Below are positions 53,371 through 62,312 of a stretch of DNA of 64,000 bases, piece after piece. The DNA lies in assembly GCA_017961175.1 (NCBI GenBank), contig JAGCXV010000035.1:119423-183422 (forward strand). The letters run 5' to 3'. A program made the translations under genes and the position numbers. This stretch comes from Bacteroidales bacterium. Its GTDB lineage: Bacteria > Bacteroidota > Bacteroidia > Bacteroidales > UBA932. Under the pieces are notes generated by a model. The model was not told where the DNA came from. It saw only the letters and a list, made by a program, of their open reading frames with translations, and did not search any database. The stretch's first letter is position 1. Every line of letters begins with the position of its first letter.

Positions 53371-54085
53371 ATTGCTTATCGGAGTAATAAACTATCCGTC
53401 GTTTTTCAGAGACCACACTATTTACTGTCTTGGGTTCCGTTTCGGAAAACTCTTCAGATTCGGTAACGGTGGAAGTGACTCTCCTCTCGGTCCAGTTGCC
53501 CTTCTGGTCGAATGAAATGTACTCATAGGTTTCTTCGCCCTTGTACTCAGTGCCTTCCGATCCGCCGGCATAAGTCATTTTGGATGGATAGACTTTGTCT
53601 TTGTCGTAGAAGAACTTGTGCTCGGTATACCATTCCCAGCCACCGAACTCTATAGCTGAAGCCCGGCCCATAGCGTCATATTTGAATTTCATCTGGATAT
53701 AGTTCTCGAAGTCCAGAAATTCAAAATCATCCGGAGTGTTGTCATAAGTGTCAATCCGCCCGAGAGAGTCCCGGGTGAAAGTGGTGCTGTCTGTACGGCC
53801 CATTTTGAATTTTCCGTCTGCATCATATTCATACTTGTTGCTGTAACGGTCAAGGGTTACACGGCCGGCTTTGTCAAAGGAGAGCTCAAGCCTCTCGCTT
53901 GCTTCTGAAGTAAGCTCCGCTTCCGGGTCTGTGGTGGATAATGTCACCGTCGTCAGGTATACCTGGCTTACATCTCCCGTCAGGCCAAAGGCCCTGATAT
54001 CCGGAGAGTCAGCTGTTTTGTTCTCTGATGTGCAGGATGCCACAGACATCATCAGAATCGCTGATATGAACAATGCTTTTCTCAT
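53369..54085 (-). CDS. hypothetical lipoprotein, paralogue A (YD/RHS-like short repeats)
   Basis: A 238-residue lipoprotein (lipobox SVASC, Cys18). It contains short Tyr-Asp-x-x-Gly-Arg-type repeats (ELSFDKAGRVTLD, KYEYDADGKF, KFKYDAMGRA) reminiscent of RHS/YD repeats and of a Bacteroidales family of secreted proteins. It shares many colinear motifs with the next gene upstream, so the two arose by tandem duplication. No catalytic motif is seen. It ends in the terminator shared with tRNA-Ser. Confidence 0.78.
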   Translation of the reverse strand: MRKALFISAILMMSVASCTSENKTADSPDIRAFGLTGDVSQVYLTTVTLSTTDPEAELTSEASERLELSFDKAGRVTLDRYSNKYEYDADGKFKMGRTDSTTFTRDSLGRIDTYDNTPDDFEFLDFENYIQMKFKYDAMGRASAIEFGGWEWYTEHKFFYDKDKVYPSKMTYAGGSEGTEYKGEETYEYISFDQKGNWTERRVTSTVTESEEFSETEPKTVNSVVSEKRRIVYYSDKQ

Positions 54086-54108
54086 AAGTTTTATCTCTTT
54101 GAGTTTAG

Positions 54109-54924
54109 TTATTCAGTATAGTATTTAATGGTGCGGCGTTCCAGGTATTCGTTCTTTGAGATTTCAGGATCTCCTGCTCCGCCGCAGTCGCGAGTCTCTT
54201 CTTCCCAGACCACTTGCCTTTCAGTCCAGTTGCCGTACTGGTCGTATTCTTTGTAGGTGTAGGTAACAGTGCCCTTTATCACCAGAGATTCTGCTGTGCT
54301 TTCGTAAGTTGCTTTTGTTGGATAAACATTTCCGCCAAAATATTCGTAGGCATAATCTGTCATCCATTCCCAGCCGCTGTATGTTGCTTTTACAACTCTT
54401 CCAAGTTCGTCATAATCAAAAGTCTTGGAAAGGTATTCGTCAAAGTTGATGTTAGAATAATCCTGCCCTTCTACGTTGGTGTTGACATATGAAACGATAC
54501 GACCGTTATCATCCCTCTTGAGTTCTGTCTTGTCTGAAAAGCCCTTGATGAAGTTGCCGTTTTCGTCATATACATACTTGCATCCGGCAAGGCCGTCCAG
54601 AGTAACTCTTCCGTTCTCGTCGAATGTCATTTCTAGTTCATCCTTTTCCAGCCAAGGATCTCCCTGCTCTTCAGTAGAAGTTGTTGAAAGCAGAGCCTTG
54701 GACAGGCGGACTTCCTGGACGGGGCCTACAAGTCCGAAAGTACGGGCGTCTGTCGGGTTGTACTTGCTGTTTTCTGCAGGAGCGGGCTCAGCCTCGGGAG
54801 CTTGGGTGACAGTTTCAGTCTCGGGGGCCGCGGAAGATTCTGTCTGCTGGTTCTGGTTTGTCTTGCAACCGGTAAGGCAAAGAGCCATACAGACCGTAAG
54901 GCATAAAAAGGATCTCGTTTTCAT
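54109..54924 (-). CDS. hypothetical lipoprotein, paralogue B (YD/RHS-like short repeats)
   Basis: A 271-residue lipoprotein (lipobox CLTGC, Cys20) with a Glu/Ala/Pro/Thr-rich linker (about 28-55). The body matches paralogue A: FGLVGPVQEVRL, EMTFDENGRVTLD, KYVYDENGNF, GWEWMTDYAYEY, NVYPTKATY and YDQYGNWTERQV each have a counterpart. The longer linker is the main difference. It is 23 bases upstream of paralogue A on the same strand, probably one transcript. Function unknown. Confidence 0.78.
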   Translation of the reverse strand: MKTRSFLCLTVCMALCLTGCKTNQNQQTESSAAPETETVTQAPEAEPAPAENSKYNPTDARTFGLVGPVQEVRLSKALLSTTSTEEQGDPWLEKDELEMTFDENGRVTLDGLAGCKYVYDENGNFIKGFSDKTELKRDDNGRIVSYVNTNVEGQDYSNINFDEYLSKTFDYDELGRVVKATYSGWEWMTDYAYEYFGGNVYPTKATYESTAESLVIKGTVTYTYKEYDQYGNWTERQVVWEEETRDCGGAGDPEISKNEYLERRTIKYYTE

Positions 54925-54971
54925 AATTAGGTTATTTATAATAATTTACAATTATTTCTCTCAAATGGTTC

Positions 54972-56441
54972 TTAGGCAAGTTCTCCCTTTTTGAGGATGT
55001 GGCGCATATGCAGCCAAACCGCTACCGTAGCCACTATGGTAGCGCATCCCGCCAGTATGTTTCCCAGATTTCTCTCCAGACCCATCATCTGGCCGGAGGT
55101 AAACAGAAAGTCTGTGCATATGAATGTCATGAACATGGCAGGAAGCAGGGAGATAAGGTAATAAGGCTTTCCGCTGAAAACCCTGTAACTTCTAAGATAC
55201 AGGAATACCGTTATCGCCCAGAGGGTGAATACTGCAAGCGTCTGGTTTGCCCAGGCGAAGTATCTCCACAGGATATCGTAGTTCATCAGGGTTATTGCAT
55301 AACCTATCGCGAACATCGGGATGCAGATATAGAGTCTCTTGAGGATGCTCCTTTGCTCCATTCCCATGAAATCGGCGATGATGAGCCTTGAACTTCTGAA
55401 GGCCGTGTCGCCGGATGTTATAGGTGCTGCCACTACTCCCAGAAGAGCTAAAATGGCGCCGAACTTCCCGAGTGTTGTGTTGGTGATTTCGTTCACGGCC
55501 CAGGAGGCGTCGTTTCCGTGGGCGGCAAGGGCGGCGTTCAGTCCGGCAAGGGAATCTTCCGCTCCGTCAAATCCTCTGAAGAAGGCCATTGCAGCAGCTG
55601 CCCAGATCAATGCGATGATGCTCTCGGATATCATTGCTCCATAGAAAACGCTGCGGCTTTCCTTGCGGTCTTTCAGACATCTGGCCATCATCGGGCTCTG
55701 GGTTGCGTGGAATCCGGAGATTGCTCCGCAAGCTATCGTGATGAACATTGTCGGAATGATAGGGAAACTTGAAGCGTTAGGTTTTGCGTTGGCGAATGTG
55801 GTCAGGTCAGGAATAACAAGATTTCCTGTAAACAAAACGTACAATATTCCAAGCGCCATAAAAATCAGAGCTATTCCGAAGATAGGATATACGTTGCCGA
55901 TGATCTTGTCAATAGGCAGCAGGGTTGCAAGTATGTAGTATGCGAATACGATGTACAGCCATATGCTTTTGTCCCAACCCGTCATTGAGGCAAGGATTCC
56001 GGCCGGACCCAGCATGAACACCGCTCCCACCAGAATCATCATTACAACCGCAAACAGTCTCATCACCTGCTTTGTGGTCATTCCCAGATATTTGCCGATA
56101 ATCTCAGGAAGGCTGGCCCCATTATGGTTGAGGCTCATCACTCCTGCTATGAAGTCGTGCATCGCGCCCATGAAAATGCCTCCGAGGGTAATCCACAGAA
56201 AAGCTACCGGCCCGTAAGTTGCTCCCAGAACAGCTCCGAAGATAGGCCCCAGGCCAGCAATGTTCAGAAGCTGGATCAGGAAGGTCTTCCATCTCGGCAT
56301 CGGGATATAATCCACTCCGTCAAACATTGTCTTTGACGGAACTTCCTTGTCTCCTTTGATTCCAAGAGTCCTTTCCAGGAACCATCCGTATGTGAAGTAT
56401 GCTATGATCAGTGCCGCCAGGCAAATTAGAAATGTTGTCAT
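54972..56441 (-). CDS. carbon starvation CstA-family transporter
   Basis: A 489-residue protein with about 13-14 transmembrane helices. CstA-family motifs include NIAGLGPIFGAVLGATYGP, the early MHDFIAG and GFHATQSPMMARC. It is shorter than E. coli CstA (about 700 residues), like other Bacteroidota members. Characterised relatives take up pyruvate or peptides; the substrate here is not known. A NUDIX/winged-helix gene lies 23 bases upstream on the same strand. Confidence 0.88.
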   Translation of the reverse strand: MTTFLICLAALIIAYFTYGWFLERTLGIKGDKEVPSKTMFDGVDYIPMPRWKTFLIQLLNIAGLGPIFGAVLGATYGPVAFLWITLGGIFMGAMHDFIAGVMSLNHNGASLPEIIGKYLGMTTKQVMRLFAVVMMILVGAVFMLGPAGILASMTGWDKSIWLYIVFAYYILATLLPIDKIIGNVYPIFGIALIFMALGILYVLFTGNLVIPDLTTFANAKPNASSFPIIPTMFITIACGAISGFHATQSPMMARCLKDRKESRSVFYGAMISESIIALIWAAAAMAFFRGFDGAEDSLAGLNAALAAHGNDASWAVNEITNTTLGKFGAILALLGVVAAPITSGDTAFRSSRLIIADFMGMEQRSILKRLYICIPMFAIGYAITLMNYDILWRYFAWANQTLAVFTLWAITVFLYLRSYRVFSGKPYYLISLLPAMFMTFICTDFLFTSGQMMGLERNLGNILAGCATIVATVAVWLHMRHILKKGELA

Positions 56442-56464
56442 ATTATCCTAACACTAATAAAAGA

Positions 56465-57214
56465 TCAGAATTCAAAATTTGTATCAGATTCGTCCTTCAT
56501 CCGGGACCACTTGACGCGGTTGAAAGAAAAGATGGACGGTTTGCGTGAAGGCACGTCTTTGCGCTCCACGACATCATTGCCAGCCGACTCTATCCCCTGG
56601 AAATCAAGAACTCCGAGAGAGTTCATCTTTCGGGCGAAATTGCGGCGGTCGAACTTGCGGCCCAGTATGATTTCATACAATCTCTGAAGCTGTGGCATAG
56701 TGAACTGCGGCGGGAGAAGAGTGAAAGACACCGGACTGAAATACAGGGAACGCCTTAAGGCCGTCCGCGCCTCAGAAAGAATCTGATCGTGATCGAAGGC
56801 CAGGGGCGGAACCTTGTCTACCGGAAACCAGCGCGCTTCAGCGGCATCGTCTCCTCCGGCAACGCTTTTGTGGTTTACAAGAGCAATGAAAGGAACTGTC
56901 ACAACCCTTTGTCTTGGGTCTCTGTCGGGAGTGGAAAATACTTTGAACTGTTCCAGATGACTAGCCTCAAGTCCAGTCTCTTCAAGAAGTTCGCGACGAG
57001 CCCCCTGCTCGGCCGTTTCATCCGGATTGACAAAACCTCCAGGAAGGGCCCACCTGTCCTTGAAAGGCTCCTGCCCCCTTTTTATCAGCAGTACCAGAAG
57101 ATCCTTACCATCATATGAGAAGACCACGCAATCTGCCGTAAGGGCAACCTGCGGATACTTGTAGCAATAAGGATAAGCCTCACCCGTCCTGTACTTGAAT
57201 ACGCTGTGTGCCAT
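56465..57214 (-). CDS. NUDIX hydrolase with C-terminal winged-helix domain (NrtR/AraR-like)
   Basis: A 249-residue protein. The NUDIX domain (about 20-155) has a complete Nudix box at 60-82, GFVNPDETAEQGARRELLEE followed by TGL, so hydrolysis of an ADP-ribose-type substrate is possible. The C-terminal part (about 160-235, FTMPQLQRLYEIILG and RRNFARKMNSLG) is the winged-helix domain of NrtR-type regulators, which include the arabinose regulator AraR of Bacteroides. It may be an enzyme, a repressor or both. Start at 57214, because upstream codons overlap the leader of the divergent gene. Confidence 0.87.
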   Translation of the reverse strand: MAHSVFKYRTGEAYPYCYKYPQVALTADCVVFSYDGKDLLVLLIKRGQEPFKDRWALPGGFVNPDETAEQGARRELLEETGLEASHLEQFKVFSTPDRDPRQRVVTVPFIALVNHKSVAGGDDAAEARWFPVDKVPPLAFDHDQILSEARTALRRSLYFSPVSFTLLPPQFTMPQLQRLYEIILGRKFDRRNFARKMNSLGVLDFQGIESAGNDVVERKDVPSRKPSIFSFNRVKWSRMKDESDTNFEF

Positions 57215-57287
57215 AATGGTGTATTTGACGATTCTCAACAAATATACAAAAAAATGGGTCAAAAGAACACAATTAGAAACCCGCAAA

Positions 57288-57317
57288 TTGTCTGTTCTGA
57301 AGAAATAATTACTTTTG
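57288..57317 (+). promoter_or_regulatory. promoter for the membrane-anchored MBL gene
   Basis: TTG at 57288-57290, a 19-base spacer and TACTTTTG at 57310-57317, a full consensus match. It ends only 6 bases before the ATG at 57323, so the mRNA would be leaderless, unless translation starts at the in-frame ATG 57344. Confidence 0.68.
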
Positions 57318-57322
57318 CAGAG

Positions 57323-58402
57323 ATGAAAAAAGGAAGAAGAAAGATGCTTATATCTCTTTTTATAATCATCGCGATAGTTGCTCTGTTTTTTACGGACTAT
57401 GTCAGTTTAGGAAAAATCCCCCACGGGGAAAGGCTGGAAAGGTGCCGGCAAAGTCCTAACTACAGGAACGGAAAATTCGTTAACCTGGAGCCAGTGAAGA
57501 TGTTCACCGATTCTGCCAAGAAACAGAGTATGGCATCCATCATCTGGAATTTCATCTTCTCCAGCAAAAAAGGCCTTAAACCTACAGAACCCGTTAAAGC
57601 CGAACCCCTAGACAGGAATGCAGTGGAGCAGGCCGTAAAGGAAAAGAAAGACATCGTGGTATGGTTCGGGCACTCTTCATACCTTCTTGTAATTGACGGA
57701 AAGACAGTGCTTGTGGATCCGGTCCTGTACAGCGGTTCTCCGGTTTCATTCATCAACCGCCCGTTCAAGGGAACCTCCATTTACAAGCCTGGCAATCTGC
57801 CTAACATAAACTACCTTGTCATCACCCACGACCATTACGACCACCTGGACTACAAGGCGGTAAAGAAGCTCAAGCATAAAACGGGCAAAGTGATAATGCC
57901 GCTTGGTGTGGGCTCGCATCTGGAATATTGGGGATATGAACCTGATAAACTGGTAGAACTGGACTGGATGGAATCATTCCACGACGGAGTTTCATTTACC
58001 TGCACTCCTGCAAAGCATTTTTCGGGAAGAAGTTTCAAGCGCAACAAGACACTCTGGGCTTCGTTTATCCTGCAAGTTGGAGACAAATGCATATTCATTG
58101 GCGGGGACGGCGGTTACGGCGACCACTTCAAAAAAATCGGTGAGGAATTTGATATCGACCTGGCTTTCATAGAAAATGGCCAGTACAGCGGAAGGTGGGC
58201 CCAGATCCACACTATGCCGGAGGAGCTGCACAAAGTTATGGAAGACCTTGATGCAAAACACTATATAACTGTGCACCATTCCAAGTTCGCCCTTAGCCAG
58301 CACGACTGGTGGGAACCTAGGAAAAACGAAAAATTCGCATCAGAAGAATCCGGAAAAGATTTGATAACTCTCCAGATCGGTCAAATAACAGAAATATTCT
58401 AA
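57323..58402 (+). CDS. membrane-anchored MBL-fold metallo-hydrolase (NAPE-PLD/UlaG-like)
   Basis: A 359-residue protein with a basic N terminus and one transmembrane helix (about 9-26), then a metallo-beta-lactamase domain with an intact motif His169-x-His171-x-Asp173-His174 (ITHDHYDHLDY). Further ligands lie in PAKHFSGRS, FIGGDGGYGDH and VHHSKF. The FGHSSYLL-DGKTVLVDPVL region is typical of the NAPE-phospholipase D-like and UlaG-like group, so a phosphodiester lipid substrate is conceivable. Start at 57323 rather than the longer frame to 57206, which overlaps the NUDIX gene. It converges with atpG (4-base gap). Confidence 0.83.
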   Translation: MKKGRRKMLISLFIIIAIVALFFTDYVSLGKIPHGERLERCRQSPNYRNGKFVNLEPVKMFTDSAKKQSMASIIWNFIFSSKKGLKPTEPVKAEPLDRNAVEQAVKEKKDIVVWFGHSSYLLVIDGKTVLVDPVLYSGSPVSFINRPFKGTSIYKPGNLPNINYLVITHDHYDHLDYKAVKKLKHKTGKVIMPLGVGSHLEYWGYEPDKLVELDWMESFHDGVSFTCTPAKHFSGRSFKRNKTLWASFILQVGDKCIFIGGDGGYGDHFKKIGEEFDIDLAFIENGQYSGRWAQIHTMPEELHKVMEDLDAKHYITVHHSKFALSQHDWWEPRKNEKFASEESGKDLITLQIGQITEIF

Positions 58403-58406
58403 AGAA

Positions 58407-59303
58407 TTACTGAGAACTTCCCGCAACGATATCCAGCAGCTCAGCGGTAATCGCCTGCTGGCGGCTCTTGTTGTAGAGGATAGTGAGTTCCTGGATCAGG
58501 TCTTCCGCATTGTCCGTCGCAACCTGCATCGCGATGGTGCGGGCAGCGTGCTCGCTGGCGTAGGAATCCGCCAGGCAGGTATAGAGTTTCTGCTTCAGAA
58601 GCTGAGGCATCAGGGACTCGATAACCTGTGGGACAGAAGGTTCAACGATGTAGTTGTTCAGCCATCCTTCCTTTGTGGCATTCTTTTCCTTTTTGTAGGA
58701 AGAAATTTCCAGAGGAAGATAAGTCAGCCTTTCAACCTTCTGTACTGCGGAGGATTTGAAGTGGTGATAGATGACATATACCCTGGAGAGTTTTCCGGAA
58801 GCATACTGCTCCATGATGTCTGAAGCCAGGGCGAAAATCTCCTTGTAGTCCGGCTTGGCGGCAAGGCTCTGGTAAGAGAAGGGGTTGAACTCCATCTTCC
58901 TTACGGCATCCTCCACCTTTTTCCCTACAGCATAAACATCTATATTCTCATCTGCGACCCCTTCTGCCTTAAGGTCCAGGACCAGAGACATAAACTCTCT
59001 GATTATGTTATAGTTGAAAGCTCCGCACAAAGAAGAGTTGGAAGAGAAAACCACAACCGCAACCCTTCCTGCAGCAGCTGGCTTTTCATCCTCCTTGAGC
59101 ACATAAGGAGATGAGAAAGGAGTCTCGCCGGAAAGGAAGTTGGATACGATGGCATCCAGGCTTCTCTGGTAAGGCAGCATGGCGTTGATCAGGCCCTGCG
59201 CCTTGTGAAGCTTGGCGGAGGAAACCATCTTCATCGCAGAGGTAACCTTGCTTGTTCCCTTTACTGAACCGATCCTGGACTTTATCTCCTTCAGCGATGC
59301 CAT
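58407..59303 (-). CDS. atpG: ATP synthase subunit gamma
   Basis: Central rotor shaft of the F1 part. The 298-residue protein has the N-terminal helix SLKEIKSRIGSVKGTSKVTSAM and the C-terminal helix ASEHAARTIAMQVATDNAEDLI, both family signatures, around a Rossmann-like middle domain. Last gene of the visible operon, 4 bases after atpA. Confidence 0.94.
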   Translation of the reverse strand: MASLKEIKSRIGSVKGTSKVTSAMKMVSSAKLHKAQGLINAMLPYQRSLDAIVSNFLSGETPFSSPYVLKEDEKPAAAGRVAVVVFSSNSSLCGAFNYNIIREFMSLVLDLKAEGVADENIDVYAVGKKVEDAVRKMEFNPFSYQSLAAKPDYKEIFALASDIMEQYASGKLSRVYVIYHHFKSSAVQKVERLTYLPLEISSYKKEKNATKEGWLNNYIVEPSVPQVIESLMPQLLKQKLYTCLADSYASEHAARTIAMQVATDNAEDLIQELTILYNKSRQQAITAELLDIVAGSSQ

Positions 59304-59307
59304 AATC

Positions 59308-60894
59308 CTATGCTATAAACTGGTTGAGGGCCATCTTGGCTGTCTTCTCTATCTTGGATGTGATGTCGTCGTTGAACTCTCCCTTTGCAAGGCGGTCAAG
59401 CACATCTTCCTGATGGTTGAGCCTGAGCGAGTTGATGAAGGTCTTCTCGAACGCCTGAACCTGGCTGATGTCAATATCCTTGAACAGTCCGTGGGTTCCG
59501 CAGTAAAGTATTGCAACCTGCTCCTCCACCGGCATCGGGGAGTACTGAGGCTGAATAAGCAGACGGGTGTTTTTCCTTCCCTTGTCTATGGTCATCGCGG
59601 TGACCTTGTCCATCTCGCCGCCGAACTTGGAGAATGCCTCAAGCTCCTGGTACTGGGCCTGGTCTATCTTCAGCGTTCCGGCAACTTTCTTCATTGGCTT
59701 TATCTGGGCGTTACCACCCACACGGGAAACGGAGATACCCACGTTGATTGCCGGACGGTTACCCTGATTGAACAGGTCTGTATCAAGGAATATCTGTCCG
59801 TCCGTAATGGAAATCACGTTTGTAGGAATGTATGCGGAAACGTCTCCCTCCTGGGTCTCGATAATAGGAAGGGCTGTAAGGGAACCTCCTCCCTTGACCT
59901 TTCCCTTCAGCGATGCCGGAAGGTCGTTCATTGTCTCTGCAACCTCCTGCTGGTCAATTATCTTTGCGGCTCTCTCCAGAAGCCTTGAGTGCAGGTAGAA
60001 AATGTCTCCTGGATATGCCTCACGGCCGGAAGGACGGCGGAGAATCAGGGAAACCTCGCGGTATGAAACGGCCTGCTTGCTCAAGTCGTCATAAACCACC
60101 AGCGCATCCCTTCCCGTATCCCTGAAATACTCTCCGATGGCGGCTCCGGCAAACGGTGCGAAATACTGCAAAGCCGCAGGGTCTGCAGCTGTGGCGCAAA
60201 CCACAATGGTGTAGTCCATAGCGCCGCTCTTTCTCAAAGTCTCTACCAGAGCCGCGACAGTGGAGCCCTTCTGGCCTACTGCCACATAGATGCAGTAAAC
60301 CGGCTTGCCCTTTTTCATCGCGTTCTTCTGGTTGATGATGGTGTCTATGGCAATGGCTGTCTTTCCTGTCTGGCGGTCACCGATGATGAGCTCTCTCTGG
60401 CCTCTTCCGATCGGAATCATTGAGTCTATGGCCTTGATACCAGTCTGGAGCGGCTGGTTAACCGGCTGGCGGAAAACAACTCCCGGAGCCTTTCTTTCCA
60501 GCGGCATCTCAAAGAGTTCTCCCCCTATTTCTCCTTTGCCGTCAAGTGGCTGGCCCAGAGGGTTGATGACTCTTCCGAGCATGCTTTCTCCAACCCTGAT
60601 GGAGGCGATTCGCTTTGTGCGGCGCACGGTGAATCCTTCCTTGATATCGTCTGTAGGTCCCAGAAGCACTGCACCCACATTGTCCTCCTCAAGGTTCATC
60701 ACCACGGCCATCTCGCCGTTTTCAAATTCGAGAAGCTCGCTGGCCTCAGCGTTGCGCAGACCGTAAATCCTTACAACTCCGTCGCTGACCTGAAGGACGG
60801 TGCCCACCTCGTCCAGGGCAATCTTGTCCTGAATGCCTTCCAGTTGCTTACGCAACACGTCGGAAACTTCACTTGCTTTGATATTCAATGCCAT
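59308..60894 (-). CDS. atpA: ATP synthase subunit alpha
   Basis: Non-catalytic nucleotide-binding subunit of F1. The 528-residue protein has Walker [12 protein letters not shown], Walker B-type ALVVYDDLS and the alpha-specific [14 protein letters not shown]. Length is normal. It lies 2 bases after atpH. Confidence 0.96.
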   Translation of the reverse strand: MALNIKASEVSDVLRKQLEGIQDKIALDEVGTVLQVSDGVVRIYGLRNAEASELLEFENGEMAVVMNLEEDNVGAVLLGPTDDIKEGFTVRRTKRIASIRVGESMLGRVINPLGQPLDGKGEIGGELFEMPLERKAPGVVFRQPVNQPLQTGIKAIDSMIPIGRGQRELIIGDRQTGKTAIAIDTIINQKNAMKKGKPVYCIYVAVGQKGSTVAALVETLRKSGAMDYTIVVCATAADPAALQYFAPFAGAAIGEYFRDTGRDALVVYDDLSKQAVSYREVSLILRRPSGREAYPGDIFYLHSRLLERAAKIIDQQEVAETMNDLPASLKGKVKGGGSLTALPIIETQEGDVSAYIPTNVISITDGQIFLDTDLFNQGNRPAINVGISVSRVGGNAQIKPMKKVAGTLKIDQAQYQELEAFSKFGGEMDKVTAMTIDKGRKNTRLLIQPQYSPMPVEEQVAILYCGTHGLFKDIDISQVQAFEKTFINSLRLNHQEDVLDRLAKGEFNDDITSKIEKTAKMALNQFIA

Positions 60895-60896
60895 AA

Positions 60897-61457
60897 TTAA
60901 ACTATTCTCCTGTTCTTGTCAATGAGCTGGCGGCGTATCTGCCTTAACCGCGACGCCACGCTCGCATCCAACCTGTAATCGTCTATATCGAAGATGAAGC
61001 CGCCCTCGATTGAAGGGTCGACACTCTTCTGAAGCTCGATCCTCTTGCCCAGCATCGTGGAAACCCTGGAGAGAATCTTGTCTTCCATTTCCTTGTCAAG
61101 GGGAACGGCGGTAATGATCTTTACCACCGCTATACCTTCGCTCTTGCGGTAGAGGTCCATATAGCTGCGGAGAGAAGATGCCAGATAGGCTTCCCTGCGC
61201 TTTTCTATCATCAGGGAAAAATACCTGAGCATCACTTCCGTTTCCTTTCCCCCACCCTCTACAGTGGCGGAAAGCAGCTTGAGTTTTTCTTCCGGGGAGA
61301 GCAAAGGATCTTCAAGCGTAGTGGACAGGTTCGGGTTCTGGGCAAAACAATGCAGCACATTGTCCGAGAGAGCGTAAACCTTCTCGGCCACTCCCTCGTC
61401 ACGGGCGTAACCCAGCAATGCCTTGGCATATCTTACCGCCAGTACTCCTACATCCAT
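60897..61457 (-). CDS. atpH: ATP synthase subunit delta
   Basis: Joins F1 to the peripheral stalk. The 186-residue protein has the N-terminal six-helix domain ([16 protein letters not shown]) and the C-terminal conserved [20 protein letters not shown]. Between atpF and atpA in the usual order. Confidence 0.92.
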   Translation of the reverse strand: MDVGVLAVRYAKALLGYARDEGVAEKVYALSDNVLHCFAQNPNLSTTLEDPLLSPEEKLKLLSATVEGGGKETEVMLRYFSLMIEKRREAYLASSLRSYMDLYRKSEGIAVVKIITAVPLDKEMEDKILSRVSTMLGKRIELQKSVDPSIEGGFIFDIDDYRLDASVASRLRQIRRQLIDKNRRIV

Positions 61458-61468
61458 AATCTTGATTT

Positions 61469-61990
61469 TCAGGAGAGAGCGCCCCCTTGAGCGCCGGTCT
61501 CCCTTACAACTTCCTCGAGCATCTTGTCTATCAGCGCCATCTGGCTCTGCTGGTCAGAGAGCTTTTCGCGGAGGACTTTCTCGGCGATGTCGCAGGAAAG
61601 GCTTGCCATCTCCCTCCTTACGGAAAGCATGGCTTCGTCCTTTTCTCTCTGAATCTGCTCCCTGGCATCCTCGAGAGTCTTGCGGGCCTGTTCTGAAGCC
61701 TCGTCCTTTGCAGCGGCGATAATCTTCTCCCGCTGGCTGGCGGCCTCGTTGAGAACCCTGCCCTGCTCCTTGTTTGCCTCGGCGATGATGGCCTTGGTAT
61801 CCTCTTCAACCCTTGCGAGAGTCTCCTTGGCTTCCCTTGCGCTGTTCAAAGAAGTTTCTACGTAATTCTTCCTCTCCTCGACAGACTTGGTTATTACCGG
61901 AAACGCAAACTTGGCGAGGATGAAGAACACCACGCCGAAAGATATGAGCATCCAGAACAACAGTCCGCTGTCGGGAACAAGCAATGACAT
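61469..61990 (-). CDS. atpF: ATP synthase subunit b
   Basis: Peripheral stalk. A 173-residue protein with one N-terminal membrane helix (about 8-28, GLLFWMLISFGVVFFILAKF) and a long charged helix rich in Ala, Glu and Lys. Order and spacing fit the operon. Confidence 0.93.
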   Translation of the reverse strand: MSLLVPDSGLLFWMLISFGVVFFILAKFAFPVITKSVEERKNYVETSLNSAREAKETLARVEEDTKAIIAEANKEQGRVLNEAASQREKIIAAAKDEASEQARKTLEDAREQIQREKDEAMLSVRREMASLSCDIAEKVLREKLSDQQSQMALIDKMLEEVVRETGAQGGALS

Positions 61991-62014
61991 AACTTATTCT
62001 TTATAAAATCGTTA

Positions 62015-62284
62015 CTAGTCCAACTGAACGAAGTATGAAAGCATGCAGACGATAACCGCGATAAGGGATACACCCTCGATAAGGGCGGCGGAAAGAATCA
62101 TACCGCTGCGGATATCTCCGGCAGCCTGAGGCTGGCGAGCGATTGCGTCCATAGCGTTGGATCCGATCTTGCCGATTCCGAAAGCGGCGCCGATAACTAC
62201 GATTCCCGCACCTATTGCAGCTGCGGCCTTGCTGACAGCAACAGCCATCGTGTACTCAAGGATAACTGTAAGAATTGATAACAT
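62015..62284 (-). CDS. atpE: ATP synthase subunit c
   Basis: Rotor-ring subunit: an 89-residue hairpin of two membrane helices around the polar loop ARQPQAAGDIR. The ion-binding Glu is in AALIEGVSLIA. The residue after it is Gly, not Ser or Thr, and helix 1 lacks the Gln of sodium types, so proton coupling is more likely. An internal Met at codon 13 is an alternative start. Confidence 0.94.
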   Translation of the reverse strand: MLSILTVILEYTMAVAVSKAAAAIGAGIVVIGAAFGIGKIGSNAMDAIARQPQAAGDIRSGMILSAALIEGVSLIAVIVCMLSYFVQLD

Positions 62285-62312
62285 AATCTGTTAGTTTTTA
62301 ATTGTTTATATT

